A program made the translations under genes and the position numbers. Positions 13,318 through 13,819 of a stretch of DNA of 13,819 nucleotides are shown one piece after another; the stretch's first letter is position 1, and each line of letters begins with the position of its first letter. The notes below the pieces were generated by a model that saw only the letters and a list, made by a program, of their open reading frames with translations, had not been told where the DNA came from and did no database searches. Location: the NCBI GenBank assembly GCA_002392385.1, contig DGGX01000042.1, positions 1 to 13,819 of the forward strand, read 5' to 3'. Source of the DNA: Lachnospiraceae bacterium UBA3863. GTDB lineage: Bacteria > Bacillota > Clostridia > Lachnospirales > Lachnospiraceae.

Positions 13318-13819
13318 ATGTTGGAATTAAAGAATATCTCCTTTGAGGTCGATGACGAGGGACAGAACAGGGAGATCGTACGGGACGTGAGCCTGGTCAT
13401 CCCCGATGAGAAGCTGGTGGTAGTGACAGGACCCAACGGCGGGGGCAAGTCTACGCTGGCCCGCCTGATCATGGGTATCGAGAAGCCCACATCGGGCAGG
13501 ATCTATCTCAACGGAGAGGACATTACAGAGGCATCCGTCACAGACAGAGCCAGAAAGGGCATCGGTTTCGCCTTCCAGACGCCTGTGCGCTTCAAGGGCC
13601 TGCAGGTCCTTGACCTGATCCGTCTGGCGGCCGGCAAGAGACTGACGCCGGCGGCTGCCTGTGAGTATCTGGCGGCGGTGGGACTCTGCGCCAAGGATTA
13701 TATCGACAGAGAGGTCAATGCCAGCCTGTCCGGCGGAGAGCTGAAGAGGATCGAGATCGCCACAGTGCTGGCCAGAGGGTCTGTGCTGTCCGTTTTTGAC
13801 GAGCCGGAAGCGGGCATCG
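13318..13819 (+). CDS. sufC: SufC-like Fe-S cluster assembly ATPase, N-terminal part
   Basis: The first 167 residues of an ABC ATPase are present before the right edge. Walker A is GPNGGGKST (38-46), the Q-loop is FAFQTPVRFKG (Gln87), the signature is LSGGELKRIEIA (137-148) and Walker B is VFDEPEAG (Asp161, Glu162). The Q-loop wording and the ELKR after the signature are typical of SufC and its clostridial relatives rather than transporter ATPases. SufC powers the SufB scaffold that assembles Fe-S clusters in the cytoplasm. A sufB-type gene would be expected just beyond the window. GGAGGTGA (13303-13310) seven bases before the ATG fixes the start. Promoter and inverted repeat upstream suggest regulated expression. 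Assignment as SufC rather than another soluble ABC ATPase is probable, not certain. Confidence 0.75.
   Translation, partial: MLELKNISFEVDDEGQNREIVRDVSLVIPDEKLVVVTGPNGGGKSTLARLIMGIEKPTSGRIYLNGEDITEASVTDRARKGIGFAFQTPVRFKGLQVLDLIRLAAGKRLTPAAACEYLAAVGLCAKDYIDREVNASLSGGELKRIEIATVLARGSVLSVFDEPEAGI

Noticed and set aside
1..13819. CRISPR arrays, tRNA or rRNA genes, insertion sequences, prophage or integration sites
   Set aside because: No regularly spaced repeats, cloverleaf-like segments, transposase or integrase motifs, or flanking direct repeats were seen on reading both strands.

Overview
The window is GC-rich bacterial chromosome of a low-sigma-A-variant type: strong AGGAGG-like ribosome binding sites, TATAAT-type promoters, and gene families typical of gut Clostridia. 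The SufC-type ATPase, NptA/PhoU transporter, STAS/RsbW-like signalling parts, Nim-like flavoprotein and Flavodoxin_4 protein together suggest a GC-rich Lachnospiraceae or a close relative. That assignment is inference from style and gene content; no rRNA is present. No tRNA, rRNA, CRISPR array, transposase or phage gene is visible, and the longest gene-free stretch is about 150 bases.

Layout, left third (1-4110). The tail of a cysteine hydrolase of the isochorismatase/nicotinamidase family enters from the left edge. A compact stand-alone ABC-type ATPase follows and converges on a LysR regulator. The LysR gene is divergent from a flavodoxin plus aldo/keto reductase pair. The shared intergenic region carries a good sigma-A promoter and a 15-bp T-N11-A palindrome at about -63, the classic place for a LysR activator site. 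A small protein I do not recognise (3694-4110) follows, with its own extended -10 promoter.

Middle (4111-9593). A TetR regulator precedes a condensation/alcohol-acetyltransferase-fold protein with the HxxxDG motif. Next is an NptA-type Na+/phosphate cotransporter with a PhoU-like tail. It converges on a WYL-domain regulator, which is divergent from a Nim-like (pyridoxamine oxidase-fold) flavoprotein.

Right third (9594-13819). The most unusual gene encodes a 529-residue fusion of a STAS domain (anti-sigma antagonist type), an aminoglycoside-phosphotransferase-like kinase and an RsbW/SpoIIAB-like ATPase. These are the substrate and the kinase of a partner switch in one chain, with a second kinase fold between them. 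It is followed with no gap, or a very short one, by a PHP-domain phosphoesterase, then by cysteine synthase (ATGA overlap). The operon ends at a clear intrinsic terminator. Beyond it a new promoter, overlapped by an 11-bp inverted repeat, drives a SufC-like Fe-S assembly ATPase that runs off the right edge.

Working together: the PHP protein resembles enzymes that dephosphorylate 3',5'-bisphosphonucleotides such as pAp, a by-product of sulfate assimilation. Cysteine synthase fixes sulfide and the SUF machinery uses cysteine sulfur. The right third may therefore be a sulfur-assimilation neighbourhood headed by a signalling fusion protein. This link is inferred from gene order and family knowledge.
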